A stretch of DNA of 64,000 nt from Caenorhabditis elegans (GCF_000002985.6 NC_003283.11:682001-746000), one strand, 5' to 3'. Shown: positions 46,041 through 59,140, numbered from the stretch's first letter. The notes: generated by a model not told the origin, from the letters alone. Translations and numbers: made by a program.

Positions 46041-46974
46041 GCCCGACGAGACGCAGAGCGATAAGGGTCCGAAACTATAGGGGGCGGAGTCGAGGCAGTG
46101 TGTGATATCATTAGGAGAGAGAGACAATTGATGAATAGATAGAAAGAGACGCAGAGGTGCAGAGAGAACAGTCAATTATTTTGTTTACGCTTTTTTTGTG
46201 TGTCTTTTTGGCAGCTTGATATGATGGTTGATCGTTGATGAAGTACGCTTTTTGAAAATGTTTAGGTATATGGGAGATGTTTGTCAATAATGCAGTTTTT
46301 TTGAAATTTGAAATGCTGGGTGCTAACTGTTAATATTTTAGAAAAAACTTGGTTTTTCTATCAGAATTACAAAATTGTAAGTCTATTTTAAATTACAAAA
46401 AATGAAAGTCAAAATAAATCAACCAGAAAAAATTAAGATATGAAATTTTTAGGGCATTTATATATTTTTTATTAGTCTAGAATTGCACCCAATTTGCAGT
46501 TTTAATGTACATAATAATTTTTTTGTAATTTTTCACTTAATTATTTGGCTGTAACCGTGACTTGAAAAATTTTACAAAATGGTAAATTTTGGTTTTTCAA
46601 ATTTGTAAAGCTTACTTCTTCATATTGCCAGACTATTTATGTTAAATAATACTAAATAATCAGGAAAAAGTTGAGTAAACAATTACATATAATGAAAGGG
46701 CAAACAAACAAAATCCCACTGGAATCAGTTATTTTTCGTAAGAAAACAACATTGATAGGATATTTTTTTGGAGTAGCGGGGAGTTTTAAAGTTTTAAAAT
46801 ATGTTCAGAATTTCCCAAAAAGGCTACAAAACTTAACTGAAAACCTATATTTTATTTTAAATTCAAGTCAAATAAAACCCGTTCTTCAAGTCTTATGCAT
46901 CGCTGAATTTCTGTACAACATTCCTGGTGGAGCTCTCTCTGGGATTTAGGTTCGAGCCACGGAGAATTCAGATT

Positions 46975-47062
46975 GCTCCATTTAAGACTGGGTGATCCTA
47001 GAGGGTGTCAGGGCTTGAACTCGTTGCTAGCGGCCACTAAGACCGGCTATCCCCGCCAGTTT
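46975..47062 (-). repeat. tRNA-derived repeat fragment (candidate SINE-like)
   Basis: On the - strand, ggcggggatagccggtctta is followed by tagtggccgctagc and, 30 nt on, gagttcaagccc. The last fits the B box of RNA polymerase III genes (GGTTCAANNCC) with minor mismatch. The A box is poor and no complete cloverleaf forms. Confidence 0.35.
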
Positions 47063-47642
47063 TGAAATATCTGTCAAATTCAGGTTTTCTTTTAACTATA
47101 AACTATTGCATAACCTGTTTGAAAACAATACTTTGGTCTTATTTTTCAAATAATTGCACTATTCAAAAAGAAGACACCAAAGCACCTTCACCGCGCCACG
47201 ATGTTGGTCTTTTTCCAAATAATTTTTTTCTTACACACATCCCCAATTCACCACTGCAACAAAAACAGCCGACGGTGGACAACCCGAATATCGCGTGTTT
47301 GGTTCTTAGTTTCTCTGCGGACTCCTGACTTATCTCTTTATCTCTTTGTTGTAACCATATGATCTGTGAAGTGGCGGGGCTGAAGCTTCTTTGATCCAAA
47401 AAAGAAAAGTATCTATGATGTGAGATGTATATGTGCACTAATCAATGATCTTGGTGATAAGGAGTCAGAACACATGTGGTTGAAGTTGTTTGACAAGAGA
47501 AGTGGAAGGTCAAAAATTATTTGGAATTTGCGGTGCCAGAAAATATAATGAACACTTTTTACAACAAGAAATCTAGATTAAAGATGTTAATTTTCAACCC
47601 ATTTTTTACATGAAACTTTAGCCCTGTCTTAAACTTTAGGTT

Positions 47643-47678
47643 TTAGGCTTTAGGCTTTAGGCTTTAGGCTTTAGGCTA
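47643..47678 (+). repeat. Interstitial telomere-like array, (TTAGGCT)5
   Basis: Five exact 7-nt repeats of ttaggct (preceded by aaactttaggttt). The C. elegans telomere unit is TTAGGC, so each repeat is the telomere hexamer plus one T. Confidence 0.9.
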
Positions 47679-50545
47679 GTTAGGAATATTTTAATTTCCG
47701 GAAACTTTATTTTTTAAAAATCAAAATTTTAAATTTAGCGCTGAATTTTGTAGAAAAGTTAAAGATATAACTTTCTCCAATTTTTTTTTGTTGTGAAATT
47801 AAGTTAATCGAAAAATAGAATATTAATTCACCGCCAAAAAATTTGGAACAACCTAAAACTTGAAATTCCCGCCAATTTTTTTTTAATGTGAAAGTGCTGT
47901 CAAAATGGTTAGAAAAATTAATTTTCATCGATTTTTTTGTTGTAAAATTTATACCTTTTAGAATTTAAAATTTAACGATTTTTCCGGAAATTTTAATTTT
48001 TTTTATGACTCGCCATAATTTTTCGATTTTTTTTTGGAAATTGAAAATTCCAAAACTATCGAAATTTTTTTTTAAATTAAAGATTTTAATTTAAACTTCC
48101 CGACAATCTTTTTTGAAACATTGAAATTTCAATTTTTACTCGAATCTTTTAAAATAATTTTTACACCTTCCTTGCCAAAAAATTTTAAAGGTAAAATTTT
48201 TTTTAACCTTGCGCTGTTTTGTAAACCGGTAAATCAATGTGTATTTTATCAGAAAACACCATTATACAGAAAAACCTACACAGAGACCCAGACAATCAGC
48301 TAAATTGTTCTTATGATCTTCGGCAGGTTTTGTGTGTAAATGCTTATGAAAACGTAACAAAACTTTTTTTCAATAGGCTCCCTACAATTTTCAATCGTTC
48401 TTTGAAGCTTTTTCCCAGTCCAATCAAGCTTATCAGAAACTCGTAAAGTTACACAGTCACGTGTAATTTATAAATTCGAAAACACAACAACTGTATCGGG
48501 GGGACAAAGTACGACGGGGCGCGGAGGCCACGCGGTGTACTTTGGACCTCTTCAAAAGTCCAAAGGACCTGTTCATGGAATGAAGAAAAAACAATCGTAG
48601 CATTGATAGGGAACAGATGCTAAGGATTTTAACCTGGAACAACTTTTTTCTGAAAAAAAATCAAAAAAATCAGAAATTGTTTGACGAAAACTTTCAGTAA
48701 AACATTTTTTTTTCAAATTTTTCTGAAACCTTGACAGAATGTTGACGATGCTTCAAATAATCATTTATATCATTTTGAAACCCAAATTTTAAGTATTCAA
48801 GGTGTTTTCTGTACTTAAATCTGAATGAGTTTATGGAAAAACTGTTCAAATTGTTTTTAAAAATGTTGAACTAATCAATAAAACTACTGGTAATTCAGAA
48901 AATTTTTAGAAAAATGTTTACTAAAAAATGTTTGCAATTATGGGAACAATTTTGGAAGTTTTCATAAAATTTAATTTAGGTATTCGAAAAATATTAAATT
49001 TCTAAAAAAACATTTTTTGCAGCTAATTTTTGTTCTTATTCAACATTGAAAATATGTTAAATTTATGTTCAAAATGTTCAAAATGAGCAATAAATCCACT
49101 AGTACTATTTGCCAAAGTTTCACAAAAATGCTCGAAAAATTTTTTTAAACTAAAAGTTTTCGCATCAAAAAACTTCTAAAAATTTGGATTTTTCGAACGA
49201 ATTAATTTTTTTTGAAAATGTCCGAATTGTTCCCAAGATCGGTTTTATTGAGGAAAATATTTGACCATTCAAATACTTGCCTTTTCAGACCTTATTATTT
49301 TAGTTTGTACAAATTTTGCCAAAGTCCAAGCTACCTTGTACTCTATTGTCTATTCTTATCTATCAATACCCAATTCAACTTCCAAAATTCTATTTTTCCA
49401 AGCGAATCATCAACAACACACTTTGTTCTCTCCCAGATGACAACTGTTGGCCCCAAGAAAACGATAAGACAACGAGAGAGCACGCGAGACGAAGAGACGC
49501 CGGGCAGCACGAGAGAAAGAGCGTGATAGGTATTCCCCCGAAAGAACGGTCAACGACGGCACGTTGTTTAGGGGTTGGGTGTACTCTGATCGGTGTCGTG
49601 GAGCAATAACGTGATGTCTCATTGTTGCCCGGCAGGAGGGGAGGGATGATGGAGACGAGCTATGATCGAAGGGCACTGGTACTTTGGTTCCGAAGATGCT
49701 CGGAGGCACCTAATTGTAAGAGACAAGGGAAAAATAGATCGATTAGGGATTTTAAATTAAATGCTTGTATTATCTGAACTGCTATGTATTAAAAAACTAG
49801 CTCAATCACTCGGAACAAAAATTCTATATGCTACTTTCAGGTGGAGGAGCGCCAGCGGGGAAAGCGGTAAAAACTACTCAAATGGTGCCGAAATAACCGA
49901 ATATTATAATAAATAATTTCAAAAAATTTTTGAAATTTTTTATTTACTGTCAAAAAGTGACAATTACTCAGTTTTTGCCACTCATAGTTTTGAAAAAAAA
50001 AATTTCCAACATTTTTTATACTTTAATTTCGTTTACAGGATTTCTATGGAAATATTGTAGGAGTCGGAACATGCGACATTGCTTTGGATTTTCTCAAAAG
50101 CTCACATTTTTTCGAAGTTTTGGCAAAATCCCCACTGGCCCTACTTCATTTTCACTTCTGTGGAAAATGGTAATGTCATCGAAACATGGGTAGGAGTATT
50201 GTAGTAGTGCTGTAAAAAAGTCTTGTCGTAATCTAGGTATACTGTTGAAGTTCTGAAGATAATGCAAGTGAGAATGGTCTGTAGGTCTACTAGGTGGGGG
50301 TGAGACTGTGAGAGTTGAGAAAAACCAGGAAGCAACAACTTTGTTGGAGGATCATTTCATTTTTAGTCAGTTTTAATCAAATTAACTTCCGTCATCTAAG
50401 CGTTTGCCAAAACTCAGATTAAAGTAGCATTTATTAATTTTATGTGAAACAGGCAGGTGAAATATTTTTGTATCCACGCTGCTTGCTCTATTCTATCCAT
50501 TTCTCATTTTCCATTGTTTACACCTATAATTGTTTGAACTAACCT

Positions 50546-52279
50546 ATGCTGAATTCCACGTGTATTTTCTACGACCAGACTTATCAAATTGTTCTTCACT
50601 ATATTTTGATATTGTTCTCGGTTTTTGTATATGTAGCTGCCTTTTGGGTACTTATTGTAAAATGCCCGGAGACTTTTAAGGGATATAGAAATGTTATTGT
50701 TTCGCAGGTTGTTTCGTGAGTTTTTAATTTATTTTTTTCGCTGGAGTTTTGAAATCTGGGAAATCGGAAAAATTGGCATGAAATTGAAATATTAATAGAT
50801 GGAGGAATATATTTCTCGTAGATCTACAAAAAAATCGTGTTCAGCAAAGTAGAGTACTGTTGCTCGCGAGAATTCGGCGTTAGAAAAAGTCTTGGCTGCT
50901 CAAATGAAATACGCGGAATTCAAGTTAAACTAAAAAATCAGGAAAATCTTTTTGAATTGTTTTACGTAGATAATTGGAAAAAAATTCCGTTTCATTAAAA
51001 ATATCTTCATTTCTCATTTCTCAACTCGGCCTTTAAACTACAAATTATTCATCACGTCAGAAAACAAAACACTTGTGCTAATCAGAATGAATCAGAAAAT
51101 TAGGAAATTCAGCTGCATGCATAAACAAAGTCTAGTTTTCGATTTTTTTTTTGTCGAAAATGCAACATGTTGACGTCACAGTGAATATTAAACAAACATC
51201 TCTTTAAATACTTTTGAAAAATCAATAATTCCTGGAAATTTTATTGAATTTCTTCAAAATTTGAGCTAAAAAACTCTCAAACTTCCAGCTAGTTTTTTGA
51301 AAGTTCAGCATGCTTCGTAAATTTTTTAAAAACTAAAGAAAACTATTTCAGCGGAATTTTAATGGAAATTCATACCGGAGCCACTTGGAAAATCTCCACC
51401 AGCTTTCCGTTTCCGTTGTGCTCCAATGGTTTTTTGGGAGAATACGGTCCGGAATGTTTTCTGATTCTTGTTGTCATCCTAATTTATAACGGTCTAGCAT
51501 GCATATTCATATTCCTCTACCGAATGGAGGTAGCCAGCAAGCATACGGCACCAACTATGTTGTACAAAATCACACATTTTCAAACGTATCTTTTGTATTT
51601 TTTGCTAGTGATGTTATCTGGAATAACTGTTTTTATGTATCCAGTTTTGAAGGAACAACTGGATTATAAACAAAGACTGGAAATGGTAAAAAACAATTTT
51701 TTTGATTGAAAAAATTGGTTTTTTTTCCTCAGAAAGTCGGACCGATTCCAACATTTATGCTGTGCGATAGCTGTGTCTTTATGATTTACGACTCTCCTAT
51801 ATTCCTAATTTGGTTCCTTGTAGCGTACATCTGCATAGCGCTGGCTTACATAATATTGTTTAGCTCCGGGATTGTGACCTACAAAGCTTTGAAAGTGAGC
51901 CGAGCATCTGCAGCCGTTAGAAAAATTCAGAAGAACATTTTCATGAGCCTGGTGGTGTCGGTAATTTTTTACTTTTTATCTGAGCTTACAGAAATTTAAC
52001 AATTTTTTAGACAATTACTCACCTTGGCCTACTATTTATACCACTGGCTACATTTTTCATGCTCTCCCTACTTGTGCCCGAATGGAGCAAAAGCTCGATT
52101 GTAAAATGTGCGCTTGCAGAAATCTGGTTTCTATAAAGTATTCCAAAATTTCAGACACTAGTGATTTTATGGTGATTATGATTCAACAACACGGCGCAGT
52201 TTCCGCGGTGACCATGTTTCTGACGAATAATTTATTAAGGAGAACCGCGAAGCAATTATTTTACACTGAAATGAGTTGA
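50546..52279 (+). CDS. 7TM chemoreceptor, sri/srh-like
   Basis: Five exons: 50546-50715, 51352-51685, 51733-51960, 52011-52107, 52155-52279, giving 317 aa. Receptor-like features: VLIVKCPETFKGYRNVIVSQ after TM1, PFPLCSNGFLGEYGPECFL in the outer loop before TM3, FLYRMEVASKH after TM3, VRKIQKNIFMSLVVSTITH before TM6, and MIQQHGAVSAVTMFL in TM7. The HG-xxS motif and the proline-rich first outer loop are typical of sri and srh proteins. The exon 4 donor (GTGCGC) was chosen because the in-frame alternative runs into TAA; the resulting intron is 47 nt. The next gene (str/srj) is convergent, with 140 nt between stops. AATAAA is about 10 nt after the stop. Confidence 0.78.
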
Positions 52280-52419
52280 ATGAATCAATAAATATTTTTG
52301 ACACGTATGAACTAATCTCGACAAAGGTATTATACATTAAATTGAGCCCTTGGGGTAGCGGGCGATAGCGGGCAGAAAGCTGACAATAAAAATATTTGGT
52401 AGAATACAGTGAGAAATTT

Positions 52420-54271
52420 CTAAGACAACTGTAATCGATTCCTTGAAATCACTTGAGCGGTATTGTTTCCCTTCGATTTCTTCCCAGCCTTTCCTAGCGT
52501 AATAAGATTTTTTCCAAAGTTTATGCATTTTGCTCGAAACGACGGTATAAAGAAAATTATGGCGGTTGGGTCAAAAAATGGAAATGTAGAGACTAGAACT
52601 GAGGCAGTGTAGTAAACTGCTCTGTAAGCTTCTTTTTTTTTTGAAAGAAAACAAGATAGAGTTGTTTACCTCCCTAGATGAAAGCCAATGATTGGCTCAT
52701 ACCAGGACGCCATAGTTGGAGCAAAACTGACAAATGACGGGATTACGGACTGCACAATTAAGGCTCTCATGAGTTGATCTTGCAGCCTTTTTGTCTTCTT
52801 GCTCATTAGAAGCGTGTTGCTTCGTAATTTACGAATGATTAAAAATCCAATAATCGTATAGATCAGCACAGATGCCACCGATAAAATTGTGTTTGCAATT
52901 ATTCCAGTTATTGATTTTCGTATCGCAATTTCACTTCCGTCCTAAAATTATAAGCTGTTGAGCAACCGACATCTTGCGGGTTCTGTCGTTTATCCTCCAG
53001 CTGGCGACAAAACCCGGGATACGTCAGTTCTCCAGCTAGTCACTCTCTCGTCTAGCTGGAGCAGAAACCCGGGTGATGAAAGATTTTCCGAGTAACCTTG
53101 TAAAGAGCTACAATCATGTTAATCTTTGCAGATTCTACATCATAAATATCCATTATCGGATCTTGCATGTAAATTTTCCGCTCCAAATCAGCTCCTATAT
53201 AAAAATAGCATGTCTGAAATTTTTCTATAAACATATTCTCCCAAAATTAAAAAAAAAAGAAACTTACAATTGTCCAGAAACTCAAGTGAAAAAGGCAGTA
53301 AAAAATTGTAATCAACAATCCATATGGTATGAAGTAATTACTCAGCTGCTTGTTTCTATCATTCGGGGTTTTCTAAAAAATACATAAACGCTACGATTAC
53401 CTGAATAAAACCAAGAATCGATATGCAAAATGCGCGTGGAGTATTCCATAGGTGGTGCCTATGAATCCACATCTAACTGCCAGTAACAACTGATTCAGTT
53501 CTGAGTACTGTAAAAATGCTACTGTACAAAAATTATAAAAAAATGTGGGTACATTTTCGAACGGTCCGCCAGATATGAAAACTGCATGGGCATGCCGGTA
53601 ATTATGAACGCACTGAAATTTTAATAGTTTAAAGCTGTTGGGGATTTGGTTTTACTGGTTTTCCCCTCCTGCCTGTCTACCTAAATACTTCGTATCTCCC
53701 TGCGCAAATGCCTTCCCTATGACCGCCTACCTAAAAACATCCCGAAACCCCTGCTTGAATATGTGCCTACCTCAAGCCTGCGGTTGTGCCTATTTCACAC
53801 CATCCTGCCTACGTACCTACTTTATACCTATCGCGAACATACCAATCTTGTCAACCTGATTCCTATCGCACTGCGTATTTGTCTATATCATATCTGCCTA
53901 CCTTTGTACCAATTTGATGCCTATCGCGTGAATGTCTAATTTTCATCTTTCATATACGTGCCTACCTTAAACCTGCCTGTGTGCATACCTCATGACTGCC
54001 TGATTAGCTCCCTAACATGCTCTTAAACGCTTTTAATGTTTTTACCCTAAAACCGCGAATATCGAAAATTCAACATTTTTACCACCGGGACAAGCATGTC
54101 GGCCACCGAGCAAGTCATGTTGAATATTGCAAAAAACAGCAGCAGCCAACGATAGTTGCCCAACATCAACTTTGTATCATCGAAAATCAGATAAATGAAA
54201 AGTGGATTCACCAAGAAAGAGCAAAATCCATTGAATTTTGGAACGCAATAGTGGGCCCAGCTTGTGCGCAT
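52420..54271 (-). CDS. 7TM chemoreceptor, str/srj type (tandem paralogue A)
   Basis: Seven exons on the - strand: 54271-54083, 53612-53553, 53507-53401, 53355-53268, 53213-53097, 52941-52670, 52621-52420, giving 344 aa. Hallmarks: PKFNGFCSFLVNPLFIYLIF, NYRWLLLFFAIFN, LLLAVRCGFIGTTYGILHAH followed by FAYRFLVLF, LQDQLMRALIVQSVIPSF, PFFDPTAIIFFIPSFRAKC. Exon sizes equal those of paralogue B for the first six exons. For exon 4 the acceptor ATGATAG|AAAC was chosen because the first AG (TTTTTTAG) puts a stop in frame and breaks alignment with paralogue B. Intron 1 contains a cctgcctac repeat. Intact on this model. Confidence 0.83.
53640..54010. repeat. Degenerate CCTGCCTACCT satellite in intron 1 of str/srj A
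   Basis: cctgcctacc / gtgcctacctcaa / gcctatcgcg units spaced by 20-40 nt. The same repeat occupies intron 1 of paralogue B, so it predates the duplication or spread by it. A small ctacctacctacc tract is also at 1773-1800. Confidence 0.75.
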
Positions 54272-54943
54272 TTTTACAGTGACAAATGGAGTGTTTTACC
54301 AAAAAAATAATGTGAACAGATACAGGATATACAAAAAAAATTACAGGAAATAATAGAACGTCTAGTGTTTTTAATGCTTGCCCAGCTGGTACGCATTTTT
54401 TAGAGCGACATGCGAAAATAATGAATATCTTGTTTGATTGTGTGCATATATGTAGACGGGATACATATTTAAAAACTATAGGAAATTAGGGTAGAATACT
54501 AAACGTGTTTTTATACATACTTGGTGGGGAAGAGAATCATCAGATACATTTGAGCATACAATAATGAAAGAAGCTCTACAGAAATCGATTTTCCAAATAA
54601 TAAATACACAAAATAGTAATTCCATACATCGTTTGTATCGCAGATGTTTAAAAATTCCGCTGAAATTTAGGTGTTCGAGTTTCAGAAAACAGTTTTTGTT
54701 GATAAAATTGTAGTCAAATACTTGATTAACATTAACATTGTGAAAATTTAAATCAAAAAAAATGTAGACGCCGTGTGCTGGAATCCAAAAATATTTCCAT
54801 AATTAATTGTTACCCTGTGATGCATTTATTTGAACCTGCCTATAGAATTCCAACGGGTGACATCGGGCAATAGTAGGTAACAGCGGACAGATAGCTAACA
54901 ATGAAAATATTAGGAAGAAAGTGAAGAATGTTTAAGAAAACTG

Positions 54944-56870
54944 TTATGTATTATTCGAAATCACTTGAGCTGTATTGTTCCCATCTGAACGTTGCCCAGC
55001 TTTCCCCAACGTTAACAGATTCATTCCGAATTTTTCGCACTTTGCTCGAAACGATGGTATGAAGACAATTATGGCGGTTGGGTCGAAAAATGGGAATGTA
55101 GAGACTAGAACTGAGGAAGTGTAGTAAACTGCTCTGTAAGCTTTATTTTTTTCGAGAAAAGCAGGATCAGATTTCTTTACCTCCCTAGATGAAAGCCAAT
55201 GATTAGCTCATACCAGGACGCCATAGTTGGAGCAAAACTGACAAATGACGGGATTACGGACTGCACAATTAAGGCTCTCATGAGTTGATCTTGCAGCCTT
55301 TTTGTCTTCTTGCTCATTAGAAGCGTGTTGCTTCGTAATTTACGAATGATTAAAAATCCAATAATCGTATAGATCAGCACAGATGCCACCGATAAAATTG
55401 TGTTGGCGATGATTCCAATTATCGATTTTCTTATTACAATTTCACTTCCTCCCTAAAATGATATGCTGTTGAGCAACCGACATCTTGCGGGTTCTGTCGT
55501 TTATCCTCTCACGGCAAAACCCGGAAGACGTCAGATGCTCTTAATACCTCATAGAGTGCGATAATCATATTGATTTTTGTAGAGTCCACATCATAAATCT
55601 CCATTATAGGATCCCGCATGTAAATTTTCCGCTCCAAGTCCGCTCCAATAAAGTAATAGCATGTCTGAAGTTTTCGGTAAGCAATTTTCCATCATTTTAA
55701 AAAGAAAATACAACTTACAAATGTCCAAAACATGAAATGAAATAAACAGTATAAGATTGTTATCAATAATCCATATGGTACGAAGTGCTTGTTCAGTTGG
55801 TTATTCCTAGAATTTAATCCATTTCATTAATTTTCAAAACATTATTTTCACTTGAATAAAACCAAGAATCGATATGCGAAATGTGCGTGGAGGATTCCAT
55901 AGGTGGTACCTATAAATCCACATCTAACCGCCAGTAACAACTGATTGAGTTCAGAGTACTATAAAAATACATATTTTGAAAAACTTTGTAATAACTAGCT
56001 TACTTTTTCAAAAGGTCCTCCAGATGTGAAAACCGAAAATGCATGCCGGTAATTGTGAACGCACTGAAAATTGAAAAGGTCAAGATTCGAATCTTGAGAT
56101 TCGAATCAGGAGTTCCGGTATTCCAGTATTGTGAAACCAAAGAAAAGTTACAGTTGTGAATGCCAATATACCTCATGCCTGAGTATCGGCCGACTTTGCA
56201 TTATATTTTTTATCTAACTGATATATATGCCTACCTAACTGATATATGTGCCCTATGTTCCTATCTGATTCTTGCATTCGTGCCTACCTCAGCCTGCATC
56301 ATGCCTACCGATTTTTCTACCGCATGCCCGCCGATTTATATATCTCCTACATGGCTACATAATACCAGCACGTCCGTGTGGATACTTTACCTAATGCCTG
56401 CCATTTCGCTCGCCTCATGCATACCTATATGCCTACTTTATACCTCTCTGTTCAGTTGTCTTCCTCAATATTGCGTGCCAAGCTGTCTACCTCATCTGCC
56501 TACGTTTCTCTCGCCCTCACATGCAAGTCTAATATATACTTACCTCATAACTGCATACGTGTCTATCCCATGCCTGCCTACATGCCTACCTCATACCTTT
56601 ATGACTGCTTGATGAATATCCTAGCATTTTCAAGATTTTTTCAAAACTAATAACAAAGTTTTTAAAATCAGATTTTTTTACCAGCGGCACAAGCATGTCT
56701 GCTACCGAGCAACTCATGTTAAATATTGCAAAGAACAGCATCAACCATCGATAGTTGCCCAACATCAACTTTGTATCATTGAGAATCAGAAAAATAAATA
56801 ACGGGTTAACCAAGAAAGAGCCAAATCCGTTGAATTTTGGAACGTAGTAGTGAGCCCAACTTGTGTGCAT
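54944..56870 (-). CDS. 7TM chemoreceptor, str/srj type (tandem paralogue B)
   Basis: Seven exons on the - strand: 56870-56682, 56063-56004, 55958-55852, 55806-55719, 55664-55548, 55452-55181, 55133-54944, giving 340 aa. It has the same exon sizes and phases as paralogue A except for the last exon, which is 12 nt shorter. Blocks: PKFNGFGSFLVNPLFIFLIL, LLLAVRCGFIGTTYGILHAH followed by FAYRFLVLF, RALIVQSVIPSFVSFAP, PFFDPTAIIVFIPSFRAKC. Exon 6 is almost identical in DNA to that of paralogue A, whereas exons 1, 4 and 7 differ by many substitutions. Intact. Confidence 0.85.
56160..56610. repeat. Degenerate TGCCTACCTCAT satellite in intron 1 of str/srj B
   Basis: Counterpart of 53640-54010: tgcctacctcat, atgcctacc and tgcctgcc words. 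It gives long but meaningless + strand ORFs. Confidence 0.75.
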
Positions 56871-57436
56871 TTTTACAGCGTTAAGTAAGTAAATAGAATA
56901 CATTTCTAACATTTTAATGTGATTACAGACAGGATATACACAAACATATAGGAAATTAGAGAACACCTCGTGTTTCAATACTTGTTGGGGGAATCTCCGT
57001 GGGCGAGAGGAACATCAGAAAGATTTTAGAAAGAGCAGAATCAATAGGAAAAATAGGTGACATATATACAGTATTATATAATTCATTAAAAATTTGGCAG
57101 GAATTTTATAAGTTTTACAGATTTTTTGGCAGTCTTCAGTTCGAAAAAAATTGTCTTCCTGTTTTATGTTCCTTTTATGTTGAAAATATTAATATTCCAA
57201 CAAAAATCAAATATTCAAAAATTCTTGATGATCTTTTCGATTTTCTTGATTTTTTGCTTTTTTTTCGAAAAATACCTTAAATTTTTTGTTAGGTAAATAT
57301 TTGAATGTTTCAGTTATGTTTCTGAACATTTTTTTAAAAGATGTTTCGATTTTTTGGATTATAAAAAATGTCCAATATTTTTTGGCAATTTTTATTTTGA
57401 TATTTTAATTTGTTTTTTACTGGCGATAATCAACAA
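56871..57436. other. Intergenic, 5' of str/srj B
   Basis: AT-rich; a 93-codon + strand ORF at 56999 has no recognisable domain and poor codon character. No feature supported. Confidence 0.45.
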
Positions 57437-57438
57437 TA

Positions 57439-57908
57439 CAGTGCGCCCAACTTCTATAGCGCCCCCCTATTTTTTCTCATTTCACCACCTTCTGACATTT
57501 TTTACAAAAAACTGCTAATGCCATTTGATTCCAAATGTCGAAAAACCCCCTGTCCAAAATTTTCATCAAAAAATTCAATAGACTGAGGAGACTAGGTCAA
57601 AAAGTCTCTAAAACGACCGCCCAACTTCTATAGCGCCCCCTCGAATTTTTGATTTTTTCTAATAAAATCCCCTTTTTTTGGCTTTTTCTCAGAACAACTT
57701 ATTCATGACTTAAGTTCAAACTGATCCAGACATCTTGCAAATCAACTTTCAAAAGAAATTTATCCGTGGAAATTCGTAGGATCTCTAAAATTGTCCTGAA
57801 ACGCCTAATTTTATGTTAGAGGGCGCTGCGCGGCGCCCAATACTTGAATCAGCACCAGAATCAACTAAGATGATCTACAACATCTATTTCATCGGTCTGA
57901 AATTTTTT
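57439..57908 (+). repeat. Left terminal inverted repeat of Tc3-like element
   Basis: Runs from CAGTGCGCCC to ctatttcatcggtctgaaattttttt; complement at 59141-59607. It contains a second copy of cccaacttctatagcgcccc about 170 nt in (57611), reminiscent of the two transposase binding sites in Tc3 ends. Confidence 0.9.
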
Positions 57909-57982
57909 TCACGTCTTACGTGTCATTTTGTGGCATACGAATGCTCAAGAAAACGTAGTGTTTATTATCAATTTTGTTCGAA

Positions 57983-59015
57983 ATGCCACGAGGACCCCAG
58001 CTAACAAGAGATGAACGATCCAAGCTAGATGTGATGGCGAATCTTAATATTTCTACAAATGAAATGGCTCGCCAAATCAATCGCTCTCGTAAATGTGTCT
58101 ACAACTACCTCAATAGTCCACTTTCTTATGGTCAAACCAAAAGAGCTCCCAGATGCAAAGTTTTATCGAGTCGTAAGGAACGCAACATTGTGAAGGCTGC
58201 ATCGAACTCTTTCAAATCTGCCAATGATATTCGCAAGGAATTGAATCTTAATGTTTCTAAACAAACAGTCCTGAATATGCTCAGTCAAAATCCTTCCATC
58301 GTGCGACAGAAAATGAAAAAGGCTCCATCAATGACGCCAATGAAACATGCTCAAACGTTTAGATTTTGCAAAGGAAAATATGGGCACCGCATGGACAAAG
58401 GTATGGATCCAATTAAAAAAAAACAACATATTTACTTTGCAGATTGTGTTTTCCGATGAGAAGAAATTCAATTTGGATGGGCCGGACGGAAACAGATTTT
58501 ACTGGAGAGATTTGAGAAAAGATCCAATGGTTTTTTCAAAAAGAAATTTCGGTGGTGGATCGGTGATGGTTTGGGCCGCTTTTTCGGAAAAGAAGAAGCT
58601 CCCCATCCAATTTACAAGTCATAAAATGACTGCTGTAGATTATCAGCAAGTCTTGGAAAAGGATTTAGTGAAGTTTTTGAGACACCCGTCGAAAAAAAAC
58701 TGGCAGTTCCAACAGGACAACGCCAGTATTCATTCAGCCAATTCAACTCGTGCCTTTCTCAGCAGCAAGAAAATTAAACTCCTTAAATGGCCAGCTTGTT
58801 AACCGGACCTCAATCCGATCGAAAATATGTGGGCTTCCCTCGTGAGACTCGTGTACGCTAATGGAAAACAGTATCCGAATGTTGCTGCTCTTAAAGTCGG
58901 AATTGAGGATTCATGGAACGCCATATCAGCTACAGAGATGAAAAATCTGGTCAATTCGATGCCTAATCGAATCTTTGAGGTCATCGCCAAGAATGGAGGT
59001 CCTACGAAATATTGA
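57983..59015 (+). pseudogene. Tc3-like transposase, inactivated
   Basis: Tc3-type transposase of about 330 codons: an N-terminal paired-like HTH region (MPRGPQLTRDERSKLDVM, INRSRKCVYNYL, RAPRCK) followed by the DDE catalytic domain (VFSDEKKFNLDGPDG, QFQQDNASIHSANSTR, PDLNPIENMW). One short intron is visible (58401-58442, GTATGG...TTGCAG). Two lesions: a frameshift at about 58330-58347, between KKAPSM and KRLDFAKENMG, and a TAA at 58800-58802 immediately before PDLNPIEN. The element therefore cannot move on its own, but its ends are intact and might be mobilised in trans. Confidence 0.92.
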
Positions 59016-59140
59016 ACTTTATCTAAGTTAATAAAATCTGTTGTGTTTTTTGATTTCTAGAGGATGGTGAATGCGCGAAGGCCAGTAGTGCTATCTCGTA
59101 CTAGTAGTATAATAAAAATAAGAGTTGCAAACCTTTAAAA

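Larger units (their letters stand above)
46041..50545. other. 4.5-kb intergenic region with no confident gene
   Basis: Mostly AT-rich repeats. It contains a tRNA-like fragment (46975-47062), a telomere-like tract (47643-47678), GGCGGGAAATT-family blocks (47820-48110), and a GC-rich island at 49430-49715 with gagagagcacgcgagacg. The last may be regulatory or a non-coding RNA; its ORFs on both strands lack family similarity. A foldback fragment lies at 49843-49990. Confidence 0.5.

Noticed and set aside
56160-56650. 150- and 90-codon + strand ORFs
   Set aside because: Translations of the cctacctcatgcc satellite inside a - strand intron.
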